Notes: generated by a model not told the origin, from the letters alone. Counted from the stretch's first letter, positions 35,617-46,861 are shown. The stretch is 64,000 nucleotides of DNA from Diabrotica undecimpunctata (GCF_040954645.1 NC_092810.1:70988660-71052659), one strand, 5' to 3'. A program made the numbers and translations.

Positions 35617-36724
35617 CCTCTCTAAGTGGTGGTTCTAAATATTTTGCAACTGTTATCAATTTCAATGCATAATCTACCATATTTGATTTTAAATTTTGAT
35701 TATACTTTCCAAAATATAGAATTTCTCTAAACTTTGCTTGCTCTAATTCACCCCAATAATAATTTAAAAATTTATTTTCAAATGTATGAAAGTTATCTAA
35801 ATCATTTTCAATACTAGCAAACCAAGTTGCTGCATTGTCATTTAATGTCATTCTAATATAATCTTTAATATCATTAATATTATTCACAAATCTTAATTTA
35901 TGTTTTAAACTATTTATGTATACTCTGGGATGCAAATTTTTTATATTACCAGAGAATTTAATCCCAGTCTCATTTGTTAAATTTAAGTAAGGTCTTCCTA
36001 TGTCTCTCATTTGTGAAATATCATCTATTCTCTGTTCCACATTTCTTATTTGATTATTATTTATTTGGATATTTTGTTGTATATCGTCTAATTTTTCTTC
36101 TGTGTTTCTCCTGTCTTCGTTAATTTTTACTTCTAAGTTACATTTCTGTAACTCTATTTTCTGTTCTATATCTATCTTATTATCTTGAATAATCCTCTTT
36201 ACTTCTCTCCTCTCATTTTCTATCCTTTTCTTGTAGTCATTCCGTATAATTTTTATTTCATTTGCTACTTTTTTCTCTGCAGCTTCAAGTTTTTTATCCA
36301 TTTGTTTTTCTATTTGTTTTACAATTTTATTATTATTATCTTCTATTTTCTTTTCTAATTTTCTATAATTCTCTTCTAATTTCTGTTCCATTTTTTTCAT
36401 GTCTTCTTTGACTTCTTTTGAATTCTCTTCCAATTTTTTTATGTCTTCTTTGACTTGTTTTGAATTCTCTTCCAATTTTTTTATGTCTTCTTTGATTTCT
36501 TTTGAATTCTCTTCCATTTTTTTTGTATTCTCTTCCATTGTCTTGTTCATCTGCATCATTAATGACATCAAAGCTGCCATATTGACATTTTCCTCTCTTT
36601 CTGGATTCATTTCTGCAGTATCTTGTGGAACTTGAACTAAACTCTCCTCTTGTATAGGTTGTGTTTCTACTTCCACATCTTCTTCATTCTTTTTGCTTCT
36701 TGTACCTTTCTTTCCTTGAGACAT
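35594..36724 (-). CDS. gag: Gag N-terminal part: coiled coil and capsid-like domain
   Basis: 376 codons starting MSQGKKG, about 150 bases after the 5' LTR. Residues about 50-230 form a long heptad-type coiled coil with three near-identical 14-residue units (E-N-S-K-x-x-K-E-D pattern; 42-bp DNA repeats around 36400-36525). Residues about 255-376 look like a retrotransposon Gag domain: 'TWFASIENDL', 'FENKFLNYYWGELEQAKFRE' and 'YALKLITVAKYLEPPLREDD' have the usual W-F-Y-WG-Q-R-Y spacing. The frame ends abruptly at 35594 and the logical continuation is in the +1 frame. A 1-bp insertion is the simplest cause; a programmed +1 shift is possible. Confidence 0.8.
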   Translation of the reverse strand: MSQGKKGTRSKKNEEDVEVETQPIQEESLVQVPQDTAEMNPEREENVNMAALMSLMMQMNKTMEENTKKMEENSKEIKEDIKKLEENSKQVKEDIKKLEENSKEVKEDMKKMEQKLEENYRKLEKKIEDNNNKIVKQIEKQMDKKLEAAEKKVANEIKIIRNDYKKRIENERREVKRIIQDNKIDIEQKIELQKCNLEVKINEDRRNTEEKLDDIQQNIQINNNQIRNVEQRIDDISQMRDIGRPYLNLTNETGIKFSGNIKNLHPRVYINSLKHKLRFVNNINDIKDYIRMTLNDNAATWFASIENDLDNFHTFENKFLNYYWGELEQAKFREILYFGKYNQNLKSNMVDYALKLITVAKYLEPPLREDDSLKCI

Positions 36725-36847
36725 TTTGAGACTTTACTTGTTCAAATATAATTAAAAATAAAATCTATAATTTTTCCTTTCTACTGACAATTAATTTAAT
36801 TATATGAGAGCACTTATCTTTCCAAACTAATTCTTTTAAATAGAGAG

Positions 36848-36865
36848 CCACCGCGTTGGGTGCCA
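36848..36865 (-). promoter_or_regulatory. primer binding site, tRNA-Lys-like
   Basis: On the minus strand, three bases after the 5' LTR, TGGCACCCAACGCGGTGG. It matches the complement of the 3' end of an animal tRNA-Lys (TGGCGCCCAACGTGGGG type) at most positions, with three or so differences. The tRNA assignment is inferred. Confidence 0.55.
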
Positions 36866-36868
36866 AAT

Positions 36869-38242
36869 TGTTATGATGTGTTTTTTGTTTGAATGATGAG
36901 CAATGAGTATTTTTAGTAATATAATATATAGGTTTTTTATCGCGGTTCTCAAAGAATTAGCTTGTAAGTACTTTTTTTAATTATCTATTATAACTATTAT
37001 GAAACACACATATATATCTAACCTAGCCAATGTAAATTTAAAATAAACTATCTTTAAATTGATGTTCTTATAAAACTAATTAAATTCTATAGACAATGTT
37101 AAATTTAAACAAACTATCTTCAAAATTGAAATTGTTATAACACTAACTAAATTATATTAACAAAATTTTGTACCTTTCTTTCACTGAATGCCTAAATGAA
37201 CTGTTTTCCACTATATATATTCTAATCACCACTGAATGTCTTCGTACTTCGGTTATCCTTGTTTTTTGTGAAATTTCTTTTTCCAATTATCAGCTTCTAC
37301 CAATTTAAGATATATTTTTCTTCACCAGCATTTATATACCACCAAGCAAACCAGCAAACAGCATTTATATTTATTCTCCTTTTCAATATACCAATATCCA
37401 ATTATTATAAGTTGATACTAATCTCCAACCATAACATAATTTAATTTCTTCCAATATACATTTTTTAATTATATTTAACAATTGGACTATTTGTACTTGA
37501 TTCACTGACTCCAACTAACTTTCATATTTCTTACTAAACTTTTCTGACTGACTTCTTGAAAATTCTGAACAATTTACTACACTAACTAAATGTGTCTACT
37601 AACTTTCATAATGAACTGGCCTGACTTCTGACTAAAAACTTCCATCTTGAATCCAAATCACGGGTATTTATATCTTTTTGGATATTCTAGAATCATCTGG
37701 TAAGAGATCATGTTCCAATTTCGTTCTATTTCTTCGATATGGATGTTCTCGAAAAAATATCTGTTCCATCCACCGACATAATCATTATTCCAGAATGTTC
37801 GACCGTAAACAATGGTCACACTCTGCACTTTGGAGAATTCGTTAATGTTCCATTGATAATTTTGTTGACATTTAGGCTTTTCAGATCAGAATATATAATT
37901 AAATTAGTAACTTAACATTCTAATTTAATAAACTACACATTTTAAACAACTATAACCCCACTTATATTCGTAAAAATTCTTAAACGTCACTTCAGAGTAA
38001 GTATATCTGTCACTCACATATGTATAGTTGGTTGCCTATGCACATGGCTCACTTAAATATATTTACATTAAAATACAACTTTTTACAATTATTATATGCT
38101 AATTTCTTAAAATGCCCTCACATAAATATATTTTTATAAAATTCTCTAGTATATAACTTATTTAAAATAATCAAATACTTTTTTATATCTAATATTATGT
38201 AGTATATAACTTATAAATTATTTTCTATAAACCCCAATCGTC

Positions 38243-38245
<3 letters not shown>
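36869..38245 (-). repeat. LTR copy 3 (1377 bp, 5' LTR)
   Basis: Complete LTR. It differs from LTR copy 2 by a few small indels (for example near 36977, 37413 and 38066) and a few substitutions. Its outer end abuts the right (TA)n half. Confidence 0.9.

Positions 38246-38301
<56 letters not shown>
38246..38301. repeat. (TA)n microsatellite, right half of the LTR-array target
   Basis: TA tract beginning at the outer end of LTR copy 3. Confidence 0.95.
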
Positions 38302-38305
<4 letters not shown>

Positions 38306-39320
38306 TAGGTATTATATATATATATTTATTTAAACTATATTTGATTTAAAATTTTTACATTAAATTTATTATGCTGAGTTTCAGATAATTTTACACGATT
38401 CAGTCGCTATCAGCCGCTTCAAAAGCATATCTTATATAAACTGATTTTTCCTTATTTTTCCTTTTACTGCTGTTTCGGCCTACTAAGAATCAAGAAGATA
38501 TTTTCCGTATTTATTTCTCGTGACTGAGTCTTTCTCCTCTGTCAGTAGGCTTTTACTTTAATCGAATGTTTATCTTCTCTTATTCTTTCTTTTAATTTTT
38601 TCCTTCTTTAAATTGTCTAATTTTTTTCTTTTAATAAAACCCGTTACAACAATAGAGATCGTCGAATAAAAGAAGTATAAAATTATTATTTTTTATTTTG
38701 ATTTAATCATAACGACGGTCATGTTTGTTTAAAGTCCTGTAATACACTTACGAGAATGGTATAACATAAGTTAAACTTAAAACTACACTAGGAGATAATG
38801 TTTTACAATGGACAATTTATTGTTGCAAAATCGGTAGAAATATGCAGTTCTCTTACAAGAGTGCTAAATTTACTGTTTGCATGTTTTAGGGATATCAGGA
38901 AGTTTTTGTGAAAATTGTCAAAAACAGCAAATACAAGGCATAAGTCGATGTCAAGATATGACATACAAATGCCGAAGATAAACTCAAAAACAACTATTTC
39001 CACATTTTCTACTAAGGAGTGGATAAGAGTATGTAGGTGCCATCTACTCTGAAATGCAGAAGAATGAGCTACGATAAGGTAAAACATAGTGTGGCCGAAG
39101 TAGAAACTTCGATACAAAAAGTACAGAATATTACACGAAGTACAGGTGTATTATAAGTCCTCGTCAAGAAAACGAATTTTGTTTTGGGAAGAATGGAAAT
39201 CTTTAAAAAAATCTACACTGTGGAGACCTAATAGATTATCATTCATCTATTACTTCAATCTGCTTGAATCTCATTTTTTGGTTGGAGGTTATTAATTTGT
39301 TTTTATTAAGAAGGATATAA
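38302..39320. other. anonymous AT-rich sequence
   Basis: No recognisable feature. A 104-codon minus-strand frame at 38803-39117 has no motif. Confidence 0.5.
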
Positions 39321-39329
39321 AATATGCTC

Positions 39330-40290
39330 TCCTTTTAGTATCAGCTTCTTCTTTGCGTGCTTTATCCAGTTCCGTTGAAATTACGATTAACATGATAAAA
39401 CCCTCTCTGTCTTAAGCTATTCTAAACATTTTTTATGCTCATCCTGGGCCAGTCTCCGATTGAGTGTTCGTCTATATAACCACATCTTAAAAGCATCTAA
39501 GCGATTAATCGTGGATATTTTTAAGGTACATGTTTAACACTATATAAGAGAGATATCCATACATAATACATAAATGCGCTTTCGAAGTTTGAAGTTATCG
39601 TTAGAGAAAAGTGACCTCATTTTTAAAAATTTTGGTAAAGCTAGTTTGAAACAGCCAAGATATTTTAAATTTTATACTCTTTCTATTGGTTTTCACCCAC
39701 CTGTAACTATATATCTTGATATGGCGAGCGACTAAATATTTTGTTGTAAAACAGTTAATGTTTAGACCCTTCCCTCGTCCTATCTTGTCTATAGCAGTTA
39801 AGCCTTGCGGTCCATTTTTAGTCATCACTAAATATAATTGTATCGTCTGTATATTTAATTGTATTTATGACTTCACTAATTTTTATACCATATTACCATT
39901 TATATATAGCTTGTTTAAAAAATATATCAGAATATAGAAGAACTGTGAAAACAGTATGTAAAGTTGCTAAGTTCTTAGATCTTATGTGTTAAAATCATGT
40001 CTTAGACCTTGTGTCTTATACCTGTTTGACGCCAGTTAAATTTTTTCATTATCCTTATGTCACGACTACCAATTTCTTTATCTCAATATTTTGAATACAG
40101 TGTATTGCATTCTACCGAATGCCTTTTCCAGTTCAATAAAAATAGCAAAGACCTTTTTGCGGTAATCTCGATATTTCTGAATATTTCCAACCGATTTCTT
40201 ACACCAATTCTGTATTTCATCTTGATCTTCCTTTTTTATTCTTATTATCCTCTGGATGATAAGTATGAATATCTTTAAGGTGTGGCTCAT
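39330..40290 (-). pseudogene. RTE/CR1-like LINE RT remnant (related to family A)
   Basis: On the minus strand an RT palm segment 'YRKKVFAIFIELEKAFGR' is seen at about 40110-40170. A decayed active-site region 'DDTIIFSDD' follows near 39830. Then comes the C-terminal 'KMRSLFSNDNFKLRKRI' and 'INRLDAFKMWLYRRTLNRR' (about 39430-39620). The last two align with the 'MSAIFKSHNISLDTKMRHL' and 'AFEMWLYRRMLRISW' segments of the copy at 24348-24870, so they are the same or a sister family. Many stops are present; it is an old copy. Confidence 0.55.
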
Positions 40291-40980
40291 AAGGCTTATC
40301 AGTGGGTAAACACTATTAAAAAGCTTAACTAAGATTTCAATATTTTCTTTATTATAAGTTTTAACATCATGAAAATCTCCAAAACGCTATTTTTCCAGTT
40401 TTGAGATATGTACTTCCCTGTATTCGTTTATTAATACCTATCGACTGGTTGTAACGTTCGGTATTAAAACAGACAAAATTTTGCATAAAAAACATCACGA
40501 AGTTTGCTTTCCGTTTCAAAGTAACTTATGTTTTGGGAGACTTCCGTATCAAAACAACCAATATTTAAAAGTGCCAATCAGGAGACTTTCTTTCGTAAAC
40601 AAGAAACATGGCCGATTCACTTAAATCAGTGCTTAATTATTTACAAATTTTTAGCATTTAATAGCACATTAATTAAAATTTAAGAACTTTGAAGGTAATA
40701 CAAAAAAATGTATATATCGCCCATGTCAGTAACACCAACTAAATTCCGAAAAAGAATTGGACAACCTCAAAAATAGAAATGCAATGTTAAAAAACGTCTT
40801 AGGTAAGTATACTATTTGTAACAGTTTGGCTTAAACCTCTATTTAAATTTAAAATCTTTTGTTTTTGACCCACCAGTTTTGCAGGAGATCTGAAAACAGT
40901 TTTCTTTTTATTTCACTTACATCTTAAAGTACTAAAACAACCGCAGTTCCACAGAAATCAACAGCTTTTGACTGCAGAAA
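40291..40980. other. anonymous AT-rich sequence
   Basis: Nothing supportable is seen. Confidence 0.5.
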
Positions 40981-42430
40981 ATTTAAACTTCTAAAATCTA
41001 AACGATTCTGCTCCAATTCAACAAAGATTGCACAAGATGTATTTATATTAAATAGTATTGAAATACAGGATATAAAAAGACGACGTAAGCAGCAAGAATT
41101 CCAAGAAGGCAGGTCCAGCAGATAAGCAAAAATAACGACGTGATTATTAATTTAAGTGATAATACGGTTGTAAATGTCTGACTAAAGGCATTTTTGAATA
41201 TATATTTCGTATTACACGACAAAGAGTTAAAACAATCATTGAAAATTATAAAAAGAAAAATAATGTGGGGTGGAGACAGAAAGATAGAAGGATTGAAAAT
41301 TTTTTAACTACTGTTATGGCTTTTATGATGAAGCTAAAATTTATTGAATCACATTATTGCCGTGGTAAATCCGAACAGAGATATCTATCTGAAAATTTAA
41401 CTAAGCTCGACCGTTTTTACCCAAGTGTTTCGTCAAATGAACCTGTCAAAAATTTTAATTAAGGCTTTCGTACACCACGTACAGATATGTGTTTTATATG
41501 TTTATTGCTAGATAAAAAAATTTAACAATCTGAAAGAGGTGAGAAAGCTAATTTAATATGCCAAAAAAAGAATCCACAAGCTAAGAGCCAGGGCATTCTA
41601 TAATTTACTGAAGGAAGAAAATACCAACATAATCACTTTCTTCTTCGACCTTCAGAAAAACCTGTCCTTACCAAAAGTGCCAGACTAGTAAGCATATTAC
41701 AGCAGGCAGCTTTATTTTTATAATCTCACAGGAATACTCAAAGGCTGCACTAGGGGCTCAAAACTCATTCACCTATTGCTTGACCGAGAAACTATACAGA
41801 TAATCTTTCAATAATGTAGCACCTACAATCTATCATCATTTATGCCAAACAAATATGTCAAAGGTAACTACTGTGAGACTTGTGTGTGACGGATGTCGCG
41901 GTCAAAATAATAACAGGATTGTGCTTACTATGTGCTTAACATGCTTATGCAAGCGAGCTCCAGTGAATATAAAGACAATGGAGATATTATTTCCTGTTAG
42001 AAGGCACTCATTTTTCCCTCCCGATAGAATATATTAAGGATTAAACAAGAAATAAAGAAACTTGAAGCTGTAGCAAATTCTGCAGAATATTAGTTCTTTT
42101 CTGACTCGAAGACCGAGGTTGAAATCTTTATCTACTAGATCGCTCTCTCTGAAGCGATTCATCAAAAAACCTGGAGATATTTTGGTAAAGGGTCAAATTT
42201 CAACGTTTCGACAATAGTGTTTTGAAGCTTAACCAAGATTAAAGAAAGGTTATCCCATATCAATCCTACCATACTTGAAGCCAACAATATACAAAATGTC
42301 ATTCGAAAGAAGTTAAAAGAACGTCAAGAAGTTGCTTAAAATTCATTTTGGAAACAATTGGCTCCATAATCCAAGGTTGGAATACTACAAAGCACTTTTA
42401 CAGAACATGGATCTACCAAGCGTATCTAAC
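40981..42430 (+). pseudogene. remnant of an uncharacterised repeat-type insect gene (possible transposase)
   Basis: Plus-strand pieces in different frames seem to belong to one protein. 'KLKFIESHYCRGKSEQRYLS' (41328-41400) is followed by 'ARAFYNLLKEENTNIITFFFDLQ' (about 41587-41655). A 60-codon frame at 41855-42037 then reads 'TTVRLVCDGCRGQNNNRIVL', 'MEILFPVRRHSFFPPDRIYG'-like, and a lysine-rich end follows near 42280-42340. I recall similar motif sets (IESHYCR; D-C-GQN; RGHSFLPPDR) in multicopy insect proteins of unknown function. The acidic D-x-GQN and the H-S-x-x-P-x-D-R arrangement are reminiscent of a DDE-type nuclease fold, but I cannot assign a named family. Many frameshifts; no terminal repeats seen. 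Confidence 0.4.
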
Positions 42431-42751
42431 CACGAAGACTCTTTCTGTGGTCCACAAGGTGAAGAAAATATAGCAGTATCTGTGTAATTTCATTAAAATT
42501 TATAGACAAACTATAAAAATGTGTGTGAAACAAAATCATCATTAGATATTTACAACAAATTATAATTAGGCAAATCGTAACCGAAATAAAGCTACCACTG
42601 GATTTTGCGGTTCCTGTAAAATTGATCAAAGTGGAGATTGGTGACTTTGATAATAGGCAACTCAACAGCTTTCTTGTTCTTTGCCAATTTATTACAGTTC
42701 TTCTGACTGTAGTAATTCTGGTCCTTTGCCTTTATCTACTACCTCTATCTA

Positions 42752-42753
<2 letters not shown>

Positions 42754-42845
<92 letters not shown>

Positions 42846-42848
42846 TAT
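42754..42848. repeat. (TA)n microsatellite
   Basis: TA tract of about 95 bp with one CA interruption. Confidence 0.95.
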
Positions 42849-43217
42849 GAAAACTTTTTTAATAAAGTTTATAAAATCATTCACCAACGGCAACAGATTT
42901 CTTATTTCTTCTGCAATTCTATTTACTCCGTGGGCTACACAAATGCAATGAATTAAGTTTTATATAAAATATATAGAATAATATATAGAATAATTTTTGT
43001 TTTAAATTAACAGCAGATTTGCGCATCTATGCCGCAGCATCTGAAATCATTAAAACTATTTTATTCACTCGTAAAGGGTTGGCTAAAAACGATTTTGTTA
43101 AACTAGATTGTATAAATCTACTTATAGCTAAATTGTTTGTTTTTCCAATTCTTGAAGGGAAAATAAATAAGGTTTTCTCGCAAAAATTTAGTTCAAAATT
43201 CCAATTATCAAATTAGT
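42849..43217. other. anonymous AT-rich sequence
   Basis: A 65-codon frame at 43019-43216 has no recognisable motif. Confidence 0.5.
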
Positions 43218-43533
43218 TATAAGGTTTTCCTCAGAGGCTTCTTTCAGTGCGTCACAGTTTTTCGATTTCTTTCTAACGCATTAAGTGACGTGACGAAAAA
43301 AGCGGCATTTCCGTGATTAAACACAAAAATATTGCAATACATAAGTGGTGTATTCCTAACATAAGGTTGATTCGTTGATATTTAAAATGCGCTCTTTCTA
43401 TAGCCAATCAATTATTACGTGAATTAGGAGCATTGTTTATTGTCGTTCAGGTCAGTATTTGTCAATATTTCACAGCGCTGTGCATTATTTTGCGTTTTGC
43501 ATTATTTATTTTTTCATTAAAATATCTTAAAAA

Positions 43534-43848
43534 TGACAAGATATACGAAAAAGGAACAAGTACTGATACTCAAATTACTTAACGTTTTTCAATTAGAAAA
43601 GTTGATTGACAAACTACTATTTTGTTTGTGAAGTAAGTTTAAAATTACGCTTAAAAATAAAATTTTTTTACCTATTGTTTATACGTGTTGCTGTGGCGTT
43701 AGGAATTTCTTTGCCAACTATAAGACTATTTGCAAATGAAGATATCCAAAAAGATTCTGATTATTTCATCACAATGAAAGAATCAGTAGCCACTAGTCTT
43801 AAACTAATGTATACAGAATTTTTAGTATTGGTAAAATGGCTGTACTAA
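43534..43848 (+). pseudogene. possible transposase N-terminal (helix-turn-helix) remnant
   Basis: Two pieces: 'MTRYTKKEQVLILKLLNVFQ' opening at 43534, and 'RVAVALGISLPTIRLFANED' near 43684-43745. The second has the spacing of a helix-turn-helix (A-x-x-LGIS-x-x-T). Together they resemble the start of an insect DDE-type transposase. A possible splice donor (GAAGTAAGT) lies between them, so an intron is an alternative to decay. No catalytic domain follows. Confidence 0.3.
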
Positions 43849-44221
43849 ATGTTTTTTTTTATTTGATGCTCTGGACCACTGTTTTAGGTGACTTAGTGGT
43901 TTAATGGTATCATAATTGGATAACGTAAATCAAACACTATTGTCATACTATTCCACACACAAAACTTCATTACTTTTGTCGAATCTATAATTATTTATGT
44001 CTCTTGCCATTTTCTTCGTTAGCTTAGACTCATTACTGGACATTTTTGCACAAGATTTTCTTTTACCGTTCCTGTCGCCTTTTTGTTTTTTTTTTTTGTT
44101 TCAAATATAACATTAGTTGATATGTTGTGAACTAATTATATTAGTTACCTAATAAACATTTTTGTTTATTATATTTTAATTAAATTTAAATTATCTAATT
44201 CTATAACTAGAAAATGAACTA

Positions 44222-44633
44222 CAGTCTGTCCCAAACCCTTCTTTCAGTGCGTCACTAATTTTGACGTCATATAGGACTTTAAGAATGTCGAGAATTATTG
44301 CATGACATTAAAGTTAAATTTGACAGTTGCAGAATCGAAATCTCTCTTTTTCTAATTGAAAACAATTTAATAATTTTAATATTAGTCTTTGTTCTTTCTC
44401 GATATATTATCTCGGCATATGTAAAATATTTTTATGACAATAAATACAAAATTAAATTTTCACTGTGAAATATCTGATAATACTAACGTAGAATTAGCTT
44501 TACGATAAATAATTTTCTAAGTTCTATGTATAATAATCACAGACTCATGTTTTTTTCTGTCACTTCTAGCTTAATATGTTAGAGAGAATTCGATCAACTA
44601 TGACGCACTGAAAGAAGGGTTTGGGACGAACTA
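44222..44633. mobile_element. 412-bp MITE nested in the mariner-like element
   Basis: Terminal inverted repeats of about 34 bp: CAGTCTGTCCCAAACCC plus CTTCTTTCAGTGCGTCA on the left, its inverse on the right with a few changes at the very tip. It is bordered by TA (44220-44221 and 44634-44635). There is no coding capacity. It shares CTTCTTTCAGTGCGTCA exactly with the terminus of the element it sits in, so both belong to the same transposase family. Confidence 0.75.
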
Positions 44634-44916
44634 TAACTATGTTTGTATTATATACTATTATAAAAAACAATAAATGGATCGTTTTGTTGTCATGTTTAAA
44701 TGTTTCCATATTTATAAATTTATTTTAATTATTTAATCCACCTTGCAATAAAAGTACTAGTATAATGCGATAAGCTATTCACCTGTGGCTAAGTACGATA
44801 CTGACATCTGTCAGATTCGTCAATAATTATATAAAATAATGCTCGAAACATCCTATACATTATATGACGTCATAATTAATGATGCACTGGAAGAAGGCTC
44901 TGAGAAGAACCATATA

Positions 44917-46184
44917 TATGCTGTTTCATTCTTGATAATATACAAGAAATTGCCTTTAACTACCGCTTAGTTTTTGAAATGCATACAGTATTTTTTCATA
45001 TTTTGTTTTCTCAATGTACTCTCCTCCGGTAAGCATTTATTAAAATGTTTTTTTAAAAAAGAGCTTGAAAGTAGGGTAGTTAACTTTATACAGAGAAATA
45101 TTGGATGCAGTCATCATCTGACATAAATCTAATGTGTTGTTCTCCTTTCTTTAACTGCTTAAACTATCCTGCGAAGATATATGGACTAACTTAAGAGGAA
45201 TTTAATTTTTCCAAATTACGTTTATAAAGTGGGGTTAAATGATGCTAGTCAATAAAATACTTTTTAGTACTTGAAATCTGGAAATAAAAAAGAATAACAA
45301 TAATTAGAATTTTAATACAAGTTAGGAATTTAATTATGGGATATGAAAGAGGAAAAAAACTTAATTTACCGTTTTGTCGCACGGTTTAAAAACTGATCCA
45401 TCTGAGCTTAACTAGCAAATTCTCTTTCGAAAGAAACATCTAAAATGTGTATTCTTTGGTTTTCGGCATACGCAACAAAACTAAACTTTGATATAGTAAC
45501 CGACTGTATAACGGATAAGTTTCTATTCAACAAGGGAAAAAGATTATGGAGTTCTCAATAAAATTGTTAGACCTCAAGTCTCGATTAGGTACATTATCCT
45601 AGAAATATATTATAAACAAACCATTAATATTTTACGGACCAATAATTATAGGAAGGAATAAAAGTAGAGATGTATAAAGGTCGAAAGTAATAGTAGTATG
45701 AATAATATTGTGGGTAGTAGCATACAATTTAAAAAAGGGCACATATATGCAGAATTTAAGACTCTATATTGTTATAGCGACCGTTTATTTTCTACTGTAA
45801 AATAAATAAATGTTCTAATCTTTTTTTGTTTGCTATTTAAGAAAGCGTTATCGCTTTCTATATTCGATAATGATTAATTTTCAACAAGTTGCAATTTTTT
45901 CCTTAATCTTAATATATTTTGGAAACCGCGATCAAAAATACAAACTTAGGCAAATAGTACATCTTTAAACAGGCCAGTCAATTCTCAAGACTCAATTTTA
46001 TATTTATTTGACTCTAACTTAGACGATGACTCTAAATAATATCAGACGATGAGTGATTTTAGTGCTTAATTATGTACTTAGATTTAACAAAATTAGTTCT
46101 GGTAGAAATATCTACATTTTTTTCATTAAAAGATTTGCCCATTTCAAAATATTTAATATTGTTCTGAAGCTATTTTTTTGTGGA
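44917..46184. other. anonymous AT-rich sequence
   Basis: Nothing supportable is seen. Confidence 0.5.
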
Positions 46185-46350
46185 TTCTTAATGCAATTTA
46201 CTATTTTTATTGCGAATTAGCCACAATCTTACTTTAAAAGTTCCGATTTCCACTTGAAAAATCCTTGAACTTGATATAAAAACGTGAAATAAACTTATTT
46301 TCAAGTAAAGCTGTGCCTTACTCCAAATAAAAAGAATAAATTGTTTTAAA
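46185..46350. mobile_element. inverted pair of PLE-type termini
   Basis: Minus strand 46283-46195 reads GGATTTTTCAAGTGGAAATC, GGAAC, AAGTAAGATTGTGGC, CAATAAAAATAGTAAATT. Plus strand from 46291 reads AAATAAACTTATTTTC, AAGTAAAGC, GCCTTACTCC, AAATAAAAAG, AATAAATT. Both are versions of the terminus at 20051-20110, arranged head to head with almost no spacer. No coding sequence. Confidence 0.45.
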
Positions 46351-46378
46351 AATATTTGGTCAGATACTACGTTTTCCG

Positions 46379-46849
46379 TTATCTATTGGAAGACATTGAT
46401 TTACAGATTAGAGTAGTTTTGATTTGAATATTTATTTTGAATAATATCTTGGGAATTGTTTGTTGACATGTTGGTGGACTTTCTTGATCCCATTTTGTCG
46501 TAGATTTAGGAGTAGGAATTAAAGTTTTTAGGTCAAAAATATATACGGCAGCTGATATTATCATCAGAAGTAATATAGACGAAATATAATTACCTATGCC
46601 TATGGCATAGTCAATTATAATAACGGTCCTTGCCATAAGAACGAATTATTATTTTTTAGTTTATATTTTGTGTGTCAAAAACGTTAATAAGGATAAGACA
46701 AATGCATATTCAAATTTACATGAATAATATATTCCATCCAGCTATCCATTTATAAAAGTTTTTTTCATAACGACTTTGTAATTGTAAAGCTATTTGTAAT
46801 TTTTGCGTACTTATGTCGATGAAGCGTTGTGTATTCCATTCATTTTGCT
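46379..46849. other. anonymous sequence
   Basis: An 85-codon minus-strand frame (46636-46379) is partly hydrophobic but has no motif I recognise; I do not call it a gene. Confidence 0.4.
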
Positions 46850-46853
46850 TATG

Positions 46854-46861
46854 TATATATA

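Larger units (their letters stand above)
28581..38245 (-). mobile_element. tandem Ty3/gypsy-type LTR retrotransposon array inserted in (TA)n
   Basis: Order on the minus strand: LTR (38245-36869), internal region 1 (36868-33077), LTR (33076-31691), internal region 2 (31690-29729, deleted), LTR (29728-28581, truncated). The three LTRs start and end with the same sequence (minus strand TGTGACGATT ... CATCATAACA) and differ at only about ten sites over 1.38 kb. Both internal regions start with the same primer binding site and gag. The unit is flanked by TA tract on both sides, so it inserted into a (TA)n microsatellite; a 4-6 bp TA duplication would be invisible. The array probably arose by LTR-LTR recombination between copies, followed by a deletion from protease to U3 in region 2. 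No RNase H, integrase or env sequence is present. Confidence 0.85.
43220..44914. mobile_element. Tc1/mariner-size DNA transposon with TA duplication, decayed
   Basis: The first 36 bp (from TAAGGTTTTCCTCAGAGG, followed by CTTCTTTCAGTGCGTCAC) and the reverse complement of the last 36 bp match at about 29 positions, and both are bordered by TA (43218-43219 and 44915-44916). Removing the nested MITE (44222-44633 plus its TA) leaves about 1.28 kb, the usual length of an autonomous Tc1/mariner element. A helix-turn-helix-like fragment lies inside (43534-43848). No DDE/D catalytic motif is recognisable. Confidence 0.6.

Noticed and set aside
43594..43700. Possible intron (GAAGTAAGT donor and pyrimidine-rich acceptor)
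   Set aside because: Joins two short HTH-like pieces, but with only one possible intron and no downstream domain I cannot argue for a spliced host gene.
46379..46636. 85-codon minus-strand frame with a hydrophobic stretch
   Set aside because: Could pass for a small membrane protein, but there is no conserved motif and it lies among PLE debris.
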